From the NCBI GenBank assembly GCA_004297935.1, contig SCRE01000010.1, forward strand, positions 62,001 to 126,000: a stretch of DNA of 64,000 bases, written 5' to 3'. Below the pieces are notes generated by a model. That model did no database searches and was not told the origin of the DNA. It saw nothing but the letters and a program-made list of their open reading frames with translations. Shown here piece after piece: positions 52,704-61,689 of this stretch. The translations under genes and the position numbers were made by a program. The stretch's first letter is position 1; the number at the start of each line of letters is the position of its first letter. This DNA is from Microbacteriaceae bacterium (GTDB lineage Bacteria > Actinomycetota > Actinomycetes > Actinomycetales > Microbacteriaceae).

Positions 52704-53675
52704 TCACCTCGCGTAAACGGCGGAGAGAAGTCCATCCGCCGAAGCATCCGGAGCCGCATTGGCTCTTTGTACCGCCGCGCGGAGCTCTGTGCGCACACCG
52801 TCCCGGATGTGTTCAAGATCGTGATCGGTCAGTGTTCCGGCTTGAAGAACCCTCGCTTCGAAAGCGGGAATTGGATCCCTGCCTCGCCAATCCTCGATCT
52901 CATCACGCGTTCGATACAAATTCTTGTCCGACTTCGAGTGGCCCCTCCATCGATAGGTCAATGCTTCGACGAGGGTGGGCCCTCCTCCCCCTCTGGCTCG
53001 GTCGACGGCAGTCTGCACCGCGTCGTACACGGCCTGCACATCATTGCCGTCAACGGTCACGCCCGGAATCCCGTAGGCCTTCGCACGATCCGAGAGCTTC
53101 TCAAGCCGGAATGCCTTCTGCGATGACATTGACATGCCATATTTGTTGTTCTCACAGAGGAACACGACCGGCAGATCCCACATGGCCGCGAGAACGACTC
53201 CTTCATGCCACGCTCCCTCACCCAATGCACCGTCACCGTGGAAGCAAACAGCGACCTGCGATGTATGGCGCATTTTCGCAGAAAGCGCAGCACCCGTTGC
53301 TATCGGGACCCCGCCCGCGACAATGCCGTTGGCACCCAGGTTTCCTGTTGTCGTGTCTGCAATATGCATGGACCCGCCGCGGCCCCGGCAATATCCCGTT
53401 TCTTTGGCCAGCAACTCTGCCATCATTCTTTCTATGTCAGCGCCTTTGGCAATGCAATGACCGTGTCCTCTGTGCGTCGAGGTGATGTAGTCGTCGTTGT
53501 TGAGCGCGAGACATGCACCCGTTGGCACTGCCTCCTGGCCGATCGAGAGGTGCATCGTCCCGTGCATCAATCCTCTGCCATACAGGTCTTCGACTGCCTC
53601 CTCAAACCGGCGGATCTTCCACATCGTCCTGAGAGACGACACAGCAAGTTCAGAATTCGCGGCCAGATCCGTCAT
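52704..53675 (-). CDS. Thiamine-diphosphate dehydrogenase E1 alpha
   Basis: A 323-residue alpha subunit with TPP-binding motif [13 protein letters not shown] (147-159) ending in CENN (174-177), and the mobile loop [15 protein letters not shown]. The size of the alpha and beta chains fits acetoin dehydrogenase (AcoA/AcoB) as well as two-chain pyruvate dehydrogenase; sequence alone cannot decide. The start overlaps the stop of the preceding COG4091 gene by 4 bases, so the oxidoreductase and the TPP enzyme are translationally coupled. That coupling points to a shared pathway. Confidence 0.92.
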   Translation of the reverse strand: MTDLAANSELAVSSLRTMWKIRRFEEAVEDLYGRGLMHGTMHLSIGQEAVPTGACLALNNDDYITSTHRGHGHCIAKGADIERMMAELLAKETGYCRGRGGSMHIADTTTGNLGANGIVAGGVPIATGAALSAKMRHTSQVAVCFHGDGALGEGAWHEGVVLAAMWDLPVVFLCENNKYGMSMSSQKAFRLEKLSDRAKAYGIPGVTVDGNDVQAVYDAVQTAVDRARGGGGPTLVEALTYRWRGHSKSDKNLYRTRDEIEDWRGRDPIPAFEARVLQAGTLTDHDLEHIRDGVRTELRAAVQRANAAPDASADGLLSAVYAR

Positions 53676-55018
53676 AGTCCGACCGTCACGAATTCCGCGG
53701 GTGACGGCACCAACGCCGGCAACTGGCCGTCGACCAGAAGCGCATCCTGTAGTTTGCGGAGAATTACGATCGTCTTCGTTTGATCGAGTTCGACGTCATC
53801 GTAAGTCACGGCTGTTCCCTGGGGCACATCCCGCACTAGAGTCGCCGCAGAAGCGAGTCCAATCGGCAACTCGCGTCCGGCGGCCGCAACAGTTGCGGGA
53901 ACCGCGTCACCGTACACGTGCTCGCCTCCGATTCCGTCGATCTTCTCGCCGACGCGAAGGTCGCGTTTGGCAATGGCTGACACATCCGCATTCCAGGAGA
54001 CTGCCGCAAGCGATGCCTGCCGGTCGATCACGACTTCGCCAATCGAGAGGACCGCTTCGATACTCGCCAAATGATACGGGCGATAAAACGAGAAATAGGG
54101 GCCGTCGCCGAGCTTGAGATAGCGAAGTTCGGCGCGAACCACTGGATCGTTTGCTTTCGCTACGACGAACACGCCGGGAGCTACCGGACCTGTCGCATAG
54201 TCGACGACTCCAGTACGATCCAAGATCCCGCCGTCCGCCGTTGGTTTGAATGTGTCATGAAGGGTTGCGACAGTCGACGCAGGCCCATTCATCGATCGCT
54301 TGCTGAGTTCAAGATTGGCCGCGTTTGCTAGGGCGACCATCTCGATCATGGTCTTCGTGCCGTCAACGAAGCTGCACAGCATCCTTGGATTCATGCCCTT
54401 GCTCATTGCCTCGTCGGTGAGCTGGGTTGGAGTTGCCGTTTGATTGAGGGGGTTGTTCTTGCCCTTTCCGGCACAGACAACGTCGAGGCCGATGTCCTCG
54501 ACGTATTCGAATAACTTCAGACACTCGACAGGCTCATCGCCGCGACACACTGTGTACACATTGCCCGTCTGCGACGCAATCCGGGCCAGTACGAGTCCAA
54601 CGGTGACGTCGGCCTCAACCGTCATGAGAGCTACGTCCTTACCGGCCAGCAGTGCCGCGAGCGCAACTTTCGCTGCGATCTCAGGCACACCGGAACACTC
54701 GATCACCATGTCGACGGGGAGTTTGGTGAGCGTGAGAGCATCGTCGACGACGACATGCCGACCATCGTCGATCGCCTGGCTCAGTATGTCTATGCCGACG
54801 TCTTGGACGACATCCGTGATTCCTGCGTTGCCCAGTGCGGCAACAGCGCGCGCGACGATGACATCGGCCACAGCCGCGATGTCCACACCATTCTGGCGCG
54901 CGATCTGGACGATGAATCCTGAACCCATTTGTCCGGCACCGACCAATCCCACCCGCACGGGCCTGCCGAGTTCGCGCTGCCGGTCTAAGAGTTTCCGAGT
55001 GTAGCCCATGAGATCCAC
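53672..55018 (-). CDS. COG4091 SAF-domain oxidoreductase (DXR-II/DRL-like)
   Basis: A 448-residue NAD(P)-dependent enzyme. A Rossmann motif GLVGAGQMG (24-32) starts the protein, [13 protein letters not shown] (about 180-192) and [12 protein letters not shown] are superfamily signatures, and a SAF domain lies at the C terminus. It is often annotated as a homoserine dehydrogenase-like protein. The same superfamily includes DXR-II (DRL), which makes 2-C-methyl-D-erythritol 4-phosphate from 1-deoxyxylulose 5-phosphate in Brucella. It is the first gene of the catabolic operon, divergent from the PTS genes and translationally joined to E1 alpha. The precise reaction is not proved by sequence. Confidence 0.85.
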   Translation of the reverse strand: MDLMGYTRKLLDRQRELGRPVRVGLVGAGQMGSGFIVQIARQNGVDIAAVADVIVARAVAALGNAGITDVVQDVGIDILSQAIDDGRHVVVDDALTLTKLPVDMVIECSGVPEIAAKVALAALLAGKDVALMTVEADVTVGLVLARIASQTGNVYTVCRGDEPVECLKLFEYVEDIGLDVVCAGKGKNNPLNQTATPTQLTDEAMSKGMNPRMLCSFVDGTKTMIEMVALANAANLELSKRSMNGPASTVATLHDTFKPTADGGILDRTGVVDYATGPVAPGVFVVAKANDPVVRAELRYLKLGDGPYFSFYRPYHLASIEAVLSIGEVVIDRQASLAAVSWNADVSAIAKRDLRVGEKIDGIGGEHVYGDAVPATVAAAGRELPIGLASAATLVRDVPQGTAVTYDDVELDQTKTIVILRKLQDALLVDGQLPALVPSPAEFVTVGL

Positions 55019-55486
55019 TCACCCGCCTTTCGCATATCGATCTTCGCACGTCTGTGACATTAGTAGTCACGTTTGTGAATTCAGTATGTACCCAACAAAT
55101 GGTTAGCGCAACGCTTCGAAAACACGGCGCACGTCGCAAGCGCGCTGCGGGCCGTCAGGATTCGAACTCGGGAGAGCGTGCGGAATCTCACGGAGTCCGT
55201 CGCCCGCTCACTCACTGGTGCCGCAAGGTCAAGCCAGCGCCCGCGAACGGAAGCGAAAGTCTGCCGGGTACCGAGACATCAAGTGCACCGTGTGATACGA
55301 CCGCATTTGGCGAAACGCTTGCGCGGCTGCTCCGACCCTGCTATATCTTGCTCTACACGAGTGTGATGTAAATCCTCACGTAAGTGCAAACATTGTAATT
55401 TGGTTCGTCGATGATGACACTATGTGGTGCTTGAGTCGGCCAAGCACGGTGCTGGCGACGGCGTCACGACCCGAGAAAGGTTCCAT
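55019..55486. promoter_or_regulatory. Divergent control region of the PTS and catabolic operons
   Basis: This gap of 468 bases lies between the oxidoreductase and EIIC starts and should hold both promoters. A perfect palindrome GTGAC-ATTAGTA-GTCAC occurs at 55054-55070, 36 bases before the oxidoreductase start, and a similar GTGATGTAAATCCTCAC word lies near 55363-55379 on the PTS side. These are candidate sites for the SorC-type regulator. The rest shows no gene; the short frames have no ribosome-binding site. Confidence 0.55.
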
Positions 55487-56188
55487 ATGTTGAATGCACT
55501 GGCGTTGGTCGTCCATACGGCCGCCGCACCACCACCTGTTCCATCCTCTGACAATCCGGTGATGCAGGCCCTTGTCTGGATCTCCACAAATTTCATCGGC
55601 CTATTCAATGCCTCCGGTCAAGCCTTAGTGGGTTTGATCACAGGCATCCTCCCGACCGTCATCGTGTTGTTGACGCTGATGTTCGCAATCACTCACTGGG
55701 TCGGCGAGAAGCGTATGACGCGCGCGATTCAGTGGTCAGCACGATTCGCAGTCACTCGCTACACGCTGATGCCGATCATCGCCGTGATCATGTTGACGAA
55801 TCCGGCATGCTACGCCTTTGGCGTCTACCTGCCAGAACGGCAGAAGCCGGCGTTCTATGACTCAGCAGTGTCCTTCGTGCACCCGGTAACCGCCTTCTTC
55901 CCACATGCGAATGCGGGCGAGATATTCGTCTGGGCCGGGGTAGCCGCCGGAGTGCTGAAAAAAGATCCTGGGTCGTACGCACAACTTGCGTTGCTGTATT
56001 TCCTTGTCGGCATCGTGGTGATCTTCATGCGAGGGATGCTGACTGAATGGATCACACGGCTGATGATCCGCCGCGGTGGCCTCACGGGCGTTTTCGACGA
56101 ATATGACAGGGACTTCTTAGAACTACGCAAAAACAGGCGGTCATGGCGGAACCGCAAGACAACAGTAACTGCAAGAGGGGTGGCGTAA
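55487..56188 (+). CDS. PTS glucitol-family EIIC component
   Basis: A 233-residue membrane protein of the glucitol/sorbitol (SrlA/GutA) family, with hydrophobic segments and GEKRMTRAIQWSARF, LTNPACYAFGVYLPERQKPA and FVHPVTAFFPHANAGEIFVW as family landmarks. The ATG at 55487 follows AGAAAGG. It moves the polyol across the membrane. EIIB starts 3 bases after its stop. The glucitol family takes up other polyols as well, and no sorbitol-phosphate dehydrogenase is encoded nearby. Confidence 0.92.
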   Translation: MLNALALVVHTAAAPPPVPSSDNPVMQALVWISTNFIGLFNASGQALVGLITGILPTVIVLLTLMFAITHWVGEKRMTRAIQWSARFAVTRYTLMPIIAVIMLTNPACYAFGVYLPERQKPAFYDSAVSFVHPVTAFFPHANAGEIFVWAGVAAGVLKKDPGSYAQLALLYFLVGIVVIFMRGMLTEWITRLMIRRGGLTGVFDEYDRDFLELRKNRRSWRNRKTTVTARGVA

Positions 56189-56191
56189 CTC

Positions 56192-57253
56192 ATGGGCGAC
56201 AACGGCTACCGCGATGTATTTGTCAAGCGCGGAAATGGCGGCTGGGGACGGGGCCTCCTGCTCACTCCTACGGAAGAGCGTAACGTCATTCTTTCGGTTA
56301 CCGGTGGCGGTATCCACCCTGTGGCCGCCAGGATCGCAGAACTAACCGGAGTTCAGGCAGTAGACGGCTTTACTACGAGCATCCCGGATGAACAAGTGCT
56401 GGCGGTCGTGATCAACTGCGGCGGCACTGCACGCATCGGTGTCTACCCACGCAAAAAGCTCTTGACGATTGATGTCTTCCCGGGCGAGCCTTCCGGTCCG
56501 CTCGCGGAGTTCATCACGGAGGACCTATTCGTATCCGCCGTGCGACCTGAAGATGTGGTCGTCGCCGATGCTGTATTGCAGGACGCCGGGCACGCTGCCG
56601 CGTTTTCGGCAGAATCGGCGAGCGCTGGCGGGGCTCAACGTGACATCCCCGGAATGTCGGCCGAAACCGGCTTCCAGCATCTTCAAGCCACTCACGACGC
56701 TGGCGCTGGACAAGGCTTTACGGCGAAATTCGGTGATTTCACTGCAAGCTTCGGTGCCGTCGTGGGCAATATTGTCAACACCCTGCTCTCTTCTGGACGC
56801 AAGGCGATCCAATTGACCTTGCAGACGATCCTGCCGTTCATGGCGTATGTCAGCCTCCTGATCGGGTTTGTGACGTACACGGGACTGTCGAAGTGGATCG
56901 CCAGCGTTGTCACACCATTGGCTTCGAACCCATGGGGTCTGATTCTGCTCGGCATAATCGTCGCGCTACCGTTCCTTTCGCCGATTCTTGGGCCAGGTGC
57001 TGCTATCGCGCAGGTGATCGGTGTGCTAATGGGTACTCAGATCGCCACCGGAGCGTTGCCGATCCCCTACGCGCTGCCAACGCTTTTCGCCATTGACGGC
57101 CAGGTCGGCTGTGACTTCGTCCCAGTCGGGCTAGCGCTCGGCGAAGCACAACCCGAAACTGTTGCGATAGGGGTACCAGCCGTGTTGTTCTCGAGGCTTT
57201 TCACCTCGCCGGCCGCGGTGGTCATAGCATGGCTGGTAAGTTTCGCGCTCTAA
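56192..57253 (+). CDS. PTS glucitol-family EIIB(C) component
   Basis: A 353-residue SrlE-type subunit. The EIIB domain has the phosphorylated Cys C76 in VINCGGTARIGVYP, and a C-terminal membrane part (from about 195) has several hydrophobic segments. A Ser/Ala-rich linker of about 45 residues lies between them. The protein passes phosphate to the incoming polyol, giving a polyol phosphate inside the cell. It is encoded between EIIC and EIIA. Confidence 0.92.
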   Translation: MGDNGYRDVFVKRGNGGWGRGLLLTPTEERNVILSVTGGGIHPVAARIAELTGVQAVDGFTTSIPDEQVLAVVINCGGTARIGVYPRKKLLTIDVFPGEPSGPLAEFITEDLFVSAVRPEDVVVADAVLQDAGHAAAFSAESASAGGAQRDIPGMSAETGFQHLQATHDAGAGQGFTAKFGDFTASFGAVVGNIVNTLLSSGRKAIQLTLQTILPFMAYVSLLIGFVTYTGLSKWIASVVTPLASNPWGLILLGIIVALPFLSPILGPGAAIAQVIGVLMGTQIATGALPIPYALPTLFAIDGQVGCDFVPVGLALGEAQPETVAIGVPAVLFSRLFTSPAAVVIAWLVSFAL

Positions 57254-57292
57254 CGCATCCACCGACACAACACAGATGGAGGGCAAAATACG

Positions 57293-57670
57293 ATGCGCCC
57301 ATACTTCCGCAGCGAGGTCACCTCGGTAGGCAGCGACGCGACCGACCTGATAAACGGAGGAGTGACCATCTTCTTCGCAGAGCCATGTCCGACCGAGCTA
57401 ATGGAGGTCAGCATCGTCCACCGCACGATACAAGTGGACCCGCAGCGCGACCCTTATCCAGGCGATGTACTGCGGGTCGGTGAGTCTGAGGTGGTGCTGA
57501 CCGCAGTAGGCGCCGCCGCCGGGGACAACCTGCGAAACCTCGGTCATCTCGTGGTGTATTGCAATCCGAATGCCGGTCAGGTTCTGTTACCGGGCGCGGT
57601 GCTAGCAGCCGGTGAAATAGGGACACCGTCTCCTGGTGCGCTGGTCGAAATCACCCCTGGAGTGTCATGA
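57293..57670 (+). CDS. PTS glucitol-family EIIA component
   Basis: A 125-residue SrlB-type protein. The probable phosphorylated His is in VSIVHRTI (about residue 43), and NLGHLVVYCNPN (about 78-90) is typical of the family. It takes phosphate from HPr, also encoded in this cluster, and passes it to EIIB. The start overlaps nothing, but the stop overlaps gutM by ATGA. Confidence 0.9.
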   Translation: MRPYFRSEVTSVGSDATDLINGGVTIFFAEPCPTELMEVSIVHRTIQVDPQRDPYPGDVLRVGESEVVLTAVGAAAGDNLRNLGHLVVYCNPNAGQVLLPGAVLAAGEIGTPSPGALVEITPGVS

Positions 57671-58065
57671 CAACCGGTTTCGCTGCAATTCTGTTGGGTG
57701 CGTTGATTCTCAGCGGTATCCTGAGTTGGCTGCAGCATCGTGCGTACTCGAAAGCCACAGAGCGGCTTCGCCGGCAGTTTCGGGGAAGCGGCGACGCAGC
57801 ATTGGTCTCGGGGCGTGGCAAGGGACGGTTGCGAGGCGCAGTCGTACTCTTGGTGATCGACTCACGCTCACGGCGGGTCATCGCCGCCGAGGCGATGATC
57901 GGGGCTTCCGTGCTCGCACGGTTCCACGAACGACCCGAACTCTTAGGAGGTTTGGGCTCAATCGCCGACCGTGCACGTGAGAAGCGTCTTGCGGATGCAA
58001 CATTGCAGGCCATGGAACAGTACAAACTCGTTATGCGGAAAAACAAGACGCGCTCGGCGTCGTGA
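57667..58065 (+). CDS. GutM-like protein
   Basis: A 132-residue protein with one N-terminal membrane helix (FAAILLGALILSGILSWLQH) and a soluble tail containing VSGRGKGRLRGAVVLLVID. It matches the glucitol operon activator GutM family, which accompanies glucitol-type permeases and is encoded with them in many bacteria; its mechanism is not clear. It overlaps EIIA by 4 bases and ends the permease operon. Confidence 0.85.
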   Translation: MTTGFAAILLGALILSGILSWLQHRAYSKATERLRRQFRGSGDAALVSGRGKGRLRGAVVLLVIDSRSRRVIAAEAMIGASVLARFHERPELLGGLGSIADRAREKRLADATLQAMEQYKLVMRKNKTRSAS

Positions 58066-58068
58066 GCG

Positions 58069-58107
58069 GGCGTGTCGATGCCATCGCGCCGATGACATCG
58101 ACACGCC
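58069..58107. terminator. Hairpin between gutM and ispDF
   Basis: Perfect 12-base arms GGCGTGTCGATG (58069-58080) and CATCGACACGCC (58096-58107) flank a 15-base loop. It begins 4 bases after the gutM stop and ends 5 bases before the ispDF stop, so it can serve both converging units. There is no T-tract. Confidence 0.72.
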
Positions 58108-58112
58108 TGTAC

Positions 58113-59318
58113 TCACAGAGGTCGAGCTGCCGATGAATTCGGACTTGCATGTACGAGGGCGGTTGCGATTGCCGCGACCCCTTCGCCGCGACCCGTGAAT
58201 CCGAGGGCATCCGTCGTGGTTGCAGAAATGCTGACAGTCGCACCGATGACCGAGCTGAGCAACGCTTCGGACTCGAGTCGCCTCGGGGCAAACACAGGAT
58301 GATTGCCCACCAGTTGTACCGACACGTTGCCAACTTCGAATCCGGCACCGCGAACCACATCCAAAGTCCTCTGCAAGAATTCGACTCCACGGGCATTGGC
58401 GAAGCGTGAGTCGTCGGTACCGAATGTCGATCCGATGTCACCCATGCGAGTTGCGGACAACATTGCGTCGCAGATCGCATGGCACACCACGTCGCCATCG
58501 CTATGACCGGCCAAACCTGGTTCATCTGGCCAGTACAGACCACCGAGCCAGAGCGGCGAGCGCGGATCGAATGCGTGCACATCGGTGCCGGTGCCAATCC
58601 GTATGCCTGCTGCCGCCGAATCCCCGCTGACCAGCTGCTCGGCGCGCCGCAGATCCCATGCCGTCGTGATCTTGAACGCGAGCGCATCGCCAGCGATGAC
58701 TGACACGCGATGTCCATTCGATGCTACGAGAGCGGCGTCATCTGTGAATTCACGCACAGGCGAATCATGAGCCGCCACCAAGTGCTCTCGAGGGAATCCC
58801 TGAGGCGTTTGAATCGCCATCAGCTCGGAGCGCTCGACGGTTTCCACGACGACCCCGTTGCTGTCAGTCCGCTTGATGGTGTCGCTCACCAGCAAGCCCG
58901 GAATCACGCCTGCGGCTGTCCTTGCAACTTCCGCTGCCACCGAGTCAAAAACAACACTGGGCGTCAGAGCTCGGGCGGCATCGTGGACTAACACTATTTC
59001 GATTGATGGAAGGAGTACCTTGAGCCCTGCAGCGACCGAGGCTTGTCTGGATGCTCCACCGACAACCACTTTGGTGTTCTCTGCCGCGACCCCGCCAACA
59101 GCTCGCACTAATTCACTGGTGATCGGGATGTAGGACGGCGGCACGACAACAATTACCTGAGTTGACTCACGCATACCGAAAACTGACTCCAGGGCATGAG
59201 ACAAACAAGGTCGTCCGGCCAGCATCACAAATGCCTTGGGCTCATCCCGCCCAAGGCGTGTACCGTTTCCTGCAGCCACCACAACGACTGCTATACGTGG
59301 AAGCGGTGACTCACTCAT
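58113..59318 (-). CDS. ispDF: Bifunctional IspD/IspF enzyme of the MEP pathway
   Basis: A 401-residue fusion. The N-terminal IspD domain (VVVVAAGNGTRLGRDEPKAF near residue 13, and VHDAARALTP) adds CMP to 2-C-methyl-D-erythritol 4-phosphate. The C-terminal IspF domain (from about 235: GTGTDVHAFD, then LAGHSDGDVVCHAICDA with metal ligands) makes the cyclodiphosphate. Both active sites look intact. The order carD-ispD-ispF-cysS of mycobacteria is partly kept, but a catabolic cluster lies between ispDF and cysS here. Confidence 0.95.
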   Translation of the reverse strand: MSESPLPRIAVVVVAAGNGTRLGRDEPKAFVMLAGRPCLSHALESVFGMRESTQVIVVVPPSYIPITSELVRAVGGVAAENTKVVVGGASRQASVAAGLKVLLPSIEIVLVHDAARALTPSVVFDSVAAEVARTAAGVIPGLLVSDTIKRTDSNGVVVETVERSELMAIQTPQGFPREHLVAAHDSPVREFTDDAALVASNGHRVSVIAGDALAFKITTAWDLRRAEQLVSGDSAAAGIRIGTGTDVHAFDPRSPLWLGGLYWPDEPGLAGHSDGDVVCHAICDAMLSATRMGDIGSTFGTDDSRFANARGVEFLQRTLDVVRGAGFEVGNVSVQLVGNHPVFAPRRLESEALLSSVIGATVSISATTTDALGFTGRGEGVAAIATALVHASPNSSAARPL

Positions 59319-59780
59319 AGATCGTTTTCTCCTCGACGATTTCTCGGTTATGAATCCTGGGCGCTGAGATTCAGATCCAATTTAGATCTGACAGAGCATA
59401 TGGGTAAAAGCTGTGCGTAGCATCACCACACGTCGTGCACTAGACGCGTCACAGCCAAGCGAGCGATAACAAAACGCCAACGTGGGGCATCCCGCAGGTG
59501 ATTCTGAGTTCTTGCACGAAATTTTGCGATTTCAGATCCGGCCGTTGCAAGGCGCATCTGAATTGACGAAAACGGATAGGTTATTGCTCGACCCGTTGGG
59601 CCGTACGGATCGGCACTCGCGCGCTCCCGTGTGTGCAGTCGATCCAACGGTCAGACCGGCATGATGCACGTTCTCTACCGTGGAACCATTCGTTTGACAG
59701 GCCTCGCGGCCCAGAGCAGGGTCTCGGATTACATTACCCGTTCCCGGCGGTGCTCCTCGACCACGGTGCGGGGGCAGGGG
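59319..59780. other. Gap between carD and ispDF
   Basis: This 462-base region is upstream of ispDF and downstream of carD. A perfect inverted repeat CAGATC-CAATTTA-GATCTG (59372-59390) lies about 55 bases before the ispDF start and could be a regulator site. No gene or RNA is recognised. AT content near 59340-59420 is higher than average, consistent with an ispDF promoter. Confidence 0.45.
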
Positions 59781-60263
59781 TCAGGAGGCCAGGACGCCGT
59801 CGAGCACGGTCGAGGCCTGCTCCTCGTCGGTCTTCTCCGCGAGGGCGAGCTCGGAGATCAGGATCTGGCGCGCCTTGGCGAGCATCCGCTTCTCTCCGGC
59901 CGAGAGGCCACGGTCCTGGTCACGGCGCCACAGGTCGCGCACGACCTCGGATACCTTGATCACGTCGCCGGATGCGAGCTTCTCCAGATTCGCCTTGTAC
60001 CGGCGAGACCAGTTGGTCGGCTCCTCGGTGAACGGTGTTCGCAGCACCTCGAAGACGTGGTCGAGGCCGTCTCGGCCGATCACGTCGCGCACACCGACCA
60101 GGTCGACATTCTCGGCAGGAACCTCGATCGTCAAGTCGCCCTGCGTGACATTGAGTTTGAGGTAGAGCTTCTCTTCACCCTTGACGATTCGCTTCTTGAC
60201 CTCGGTGATCGTTGCTGCACCGTGGTGCGGGTAGACGACCGTTTCACCAACCTCGAAAAGCAT
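59781..60263 (-). CDS. carD: CarD-family RNA polymerase-binding transcription factor
   Basis: A 160-residue CarD. The N-terminal Tudor-like RNA polymerase beta interaction domain ([20 protein letters not shown]) is followed by a helical DNA-binding domain ([20 protein letters not shown]). CarD stabilises open complexes, especially at rRNA promoters, in actinobacteria. I chose the ATG at 60263 (MLFEVGE); the open frame runs on to 60299. It is divergent from the LpqE-like gene, as in Mycobacterium tuberculosis. Confidence 0.96.
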   Translation of the reverse strand: MLFEVGETVVYPHHGAATITEVKKRIVKGEEKLYLKLNVTQGDLTIEVPAENVDLVGVRDVIGRDGLDHVFEVLRTPFTEEPTNWSRRYKANLEKLASGDVIKVSEVVRDLWRRDQDRGLSAGEKRMLAKARQILISELALAEKTDEEQASTVLDGVLAS

Positions 60264-60426
60264 AAATTGGCGTCCCTTCAGCAACCTCCAGAATACCACA
60301 GCGATTCCGTGCTACCCTGTGCGCCGACGGCCCGGACCGTGCTGCGGCATGCGCTAAACTCGAACAGCATTCCGCGTGACGACCGGCCGGAGCGGCCTCG
60401 TCGCGCTGACGACTCTGGAGGGTCTT

Positions 60427-60954
60427 GTGAGGACGCGAATCGCGGCATCCGTCGTTCTGGCTATCGGCATACTTCTCGGGACGGCGGGGTGCAACTTCCT
60501 TGCACCCCAGTCCACCCTGTTGCACTATGACGCCAGCGATGGGGTAAGCGGGAATGTCGGCTCGATCGACGTGCGCAACGCCATGGTCATCTCAGACAAC
60601 GGCAAAACCGGCAACCTCGTGGTCACCCTGGTGAACAACGACTCGAAAAGCCACCGCGTGCTCATCCAGCACGGCACAGCAGACAAGATCGACAGCTACG
60701 TGACCGTCGAGCCCGGCCAGGTCAAGGAGATCGGCTCGTCCGCGCACGCGCAGACCCAGCTCACGGATATCAACACGAAGCCGGGCTCGCTCCTGCCGAT
60801 CTACTTCCAGTACGGAACGCAGACAGGCGTGCAGTTGCTCGTGCCCGTGCTGAGCAACGCCATGACGGAGTACCAGCACTACACCCCGACGCCGAAGCCC
60901 AAGGCGGTCATCACGGTGCCGAACGAGACGGCCACCCCGACCCCGAACGGCTAG
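60427..60954 (+). CDS. lpqE: LpqE-like lipoprotein
   Basis: A 175-residue exported lipoprotein with signal peptide and lipobox LGTAGC (modified Cys near residue 23). The mature part has a beta-rich copper-chaperone-like layout (IDVRNAMVIS, TLVNNDSKSHRVLI) and ends in a Thr/Pro-rich tail. The GTG at 60427 follows GGAGG. Position beside carD suggests LpqE; sequence identity is not verified. The role is unknown. Confidence 0.7.
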   Translation: MRTRIAASVVLAIGILLGTAGCNFLAPQSTLLHYDASDGVSGNVGSIDVRNAMVISDNGKTGNLVVTLVNNDSKSHRVLIQHGTADKIDSYVTVEPGQVKEIGSSAHAQTQLTDINTKPGSLLPIYFQYGTQTGVQLLVPVLSNAMTEYQHYTPTPKPKAVITVPNETATPTPNG

Positions 60955-61005
60955 GCTCGCCCGAACGCCGGGTCCGCTCCAACGGCAGGGCTCGTCCAGG
61001 CCTCA

Positions 61006-61689
61006 CTAGTCCGCCTCGAACCGATAGCCGAGCCCGCGCACGGTCAGCAGCATCCGCGGCTGCGACGGGCTGTCCTCGATGCGCGAACGGATGCGCTTGA
61101 TGTGCACGTCCAGCGTCTTCGTATCGCCGAAGTAGTCGCTTCCCCACACCCGGTCGATCAGCTGACCGCGAGTCAGAACGCGCCCGGAATTGCGCAGCAA
61201 CAGCTCGAGCAACTCGAACTCCTTCAACGGCATCGGCGTTTCGACACCGCGCACACTCACCGTGTGCCGGTCGACGTCCATTCGCACCGTGCCCGCCTCG
61301 AGCACCGCGTCATTCTCGAGTGCCGGTTCCACCCGCCGGCGCAGCACAGCCCGGATGCGTGCCAGCAGTTCCGGCGTGGAATACGGCTTGGTCAGGTAGT
61401 CGTCTGCTCCGAGTTCCAGCCCGACGACGATGTCCAGCTCCGAGTCCTTCGCCGTCAACATGATGATCGGAACGTTCGAGTGCACGCGCAGCCGGCGGCA
61501 CACCTCCGTGCCGGGAATTCCCGGCAGCATCAGGTCGAGCAGCACCAGATCAGCGCCGCCGGCCTTGAATGCGGCCAGCGCGCTCCGACCGTCTGGGGCG
61601 ACCTGCACCTCGTAGCCTTCGCGCACCAGCAGAAAGGCGAGCGGCTCGCTCAGTGCGGTCTCGTCTTCGACCAGCAGGATGCGTGTCAC
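61006..61689 (-). CDS. regX3: Response regulator RegX3
   Basis: A 227-residue OmpR/PhoB-type regulator. The receiver domain has the acidic pair near residue 8 and the phosphorylated Asp in LVLLDLMLPGIPG (about 53); a winged helix effector domain (FELLELLLRNSGRVLTRGQL) follows. With SenX3 it controls the response to phosphate shortage in actinobacteria. It overlaps senX3 by 4 bases, with senX3 first, on the minus strand. Confidence 0.93.
   Translation of the reverse strand: MTRILLVEDETALSEPLAFLLVREGYEVQVAPDGRSALAAFKAGGADLVLLDLMLPGIPGTEVCRRLRVHSNVPIIMLTAKDSELDIVVGLELGADDYLTKPYSTPELLARIRAVLRRRVEPALENDAVLEAGTVRMDVDRHTVSVRGVETPMPLKEFELLELLLRNSGRVLTRGQLIDRVWGSDYFGDTKTLDVHIKRIRSRIEDSPSQPRMLLTVRGLGYRFEAD

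Noticed and set aside
58113-59318. Membership of ispDF in the polyol cluster
   Set aside because: It faces the gutM operon, a hairpin separates them, and carD-ispDF is the normal actinobacterial neighbourhood, so ispDF is housekeeping.
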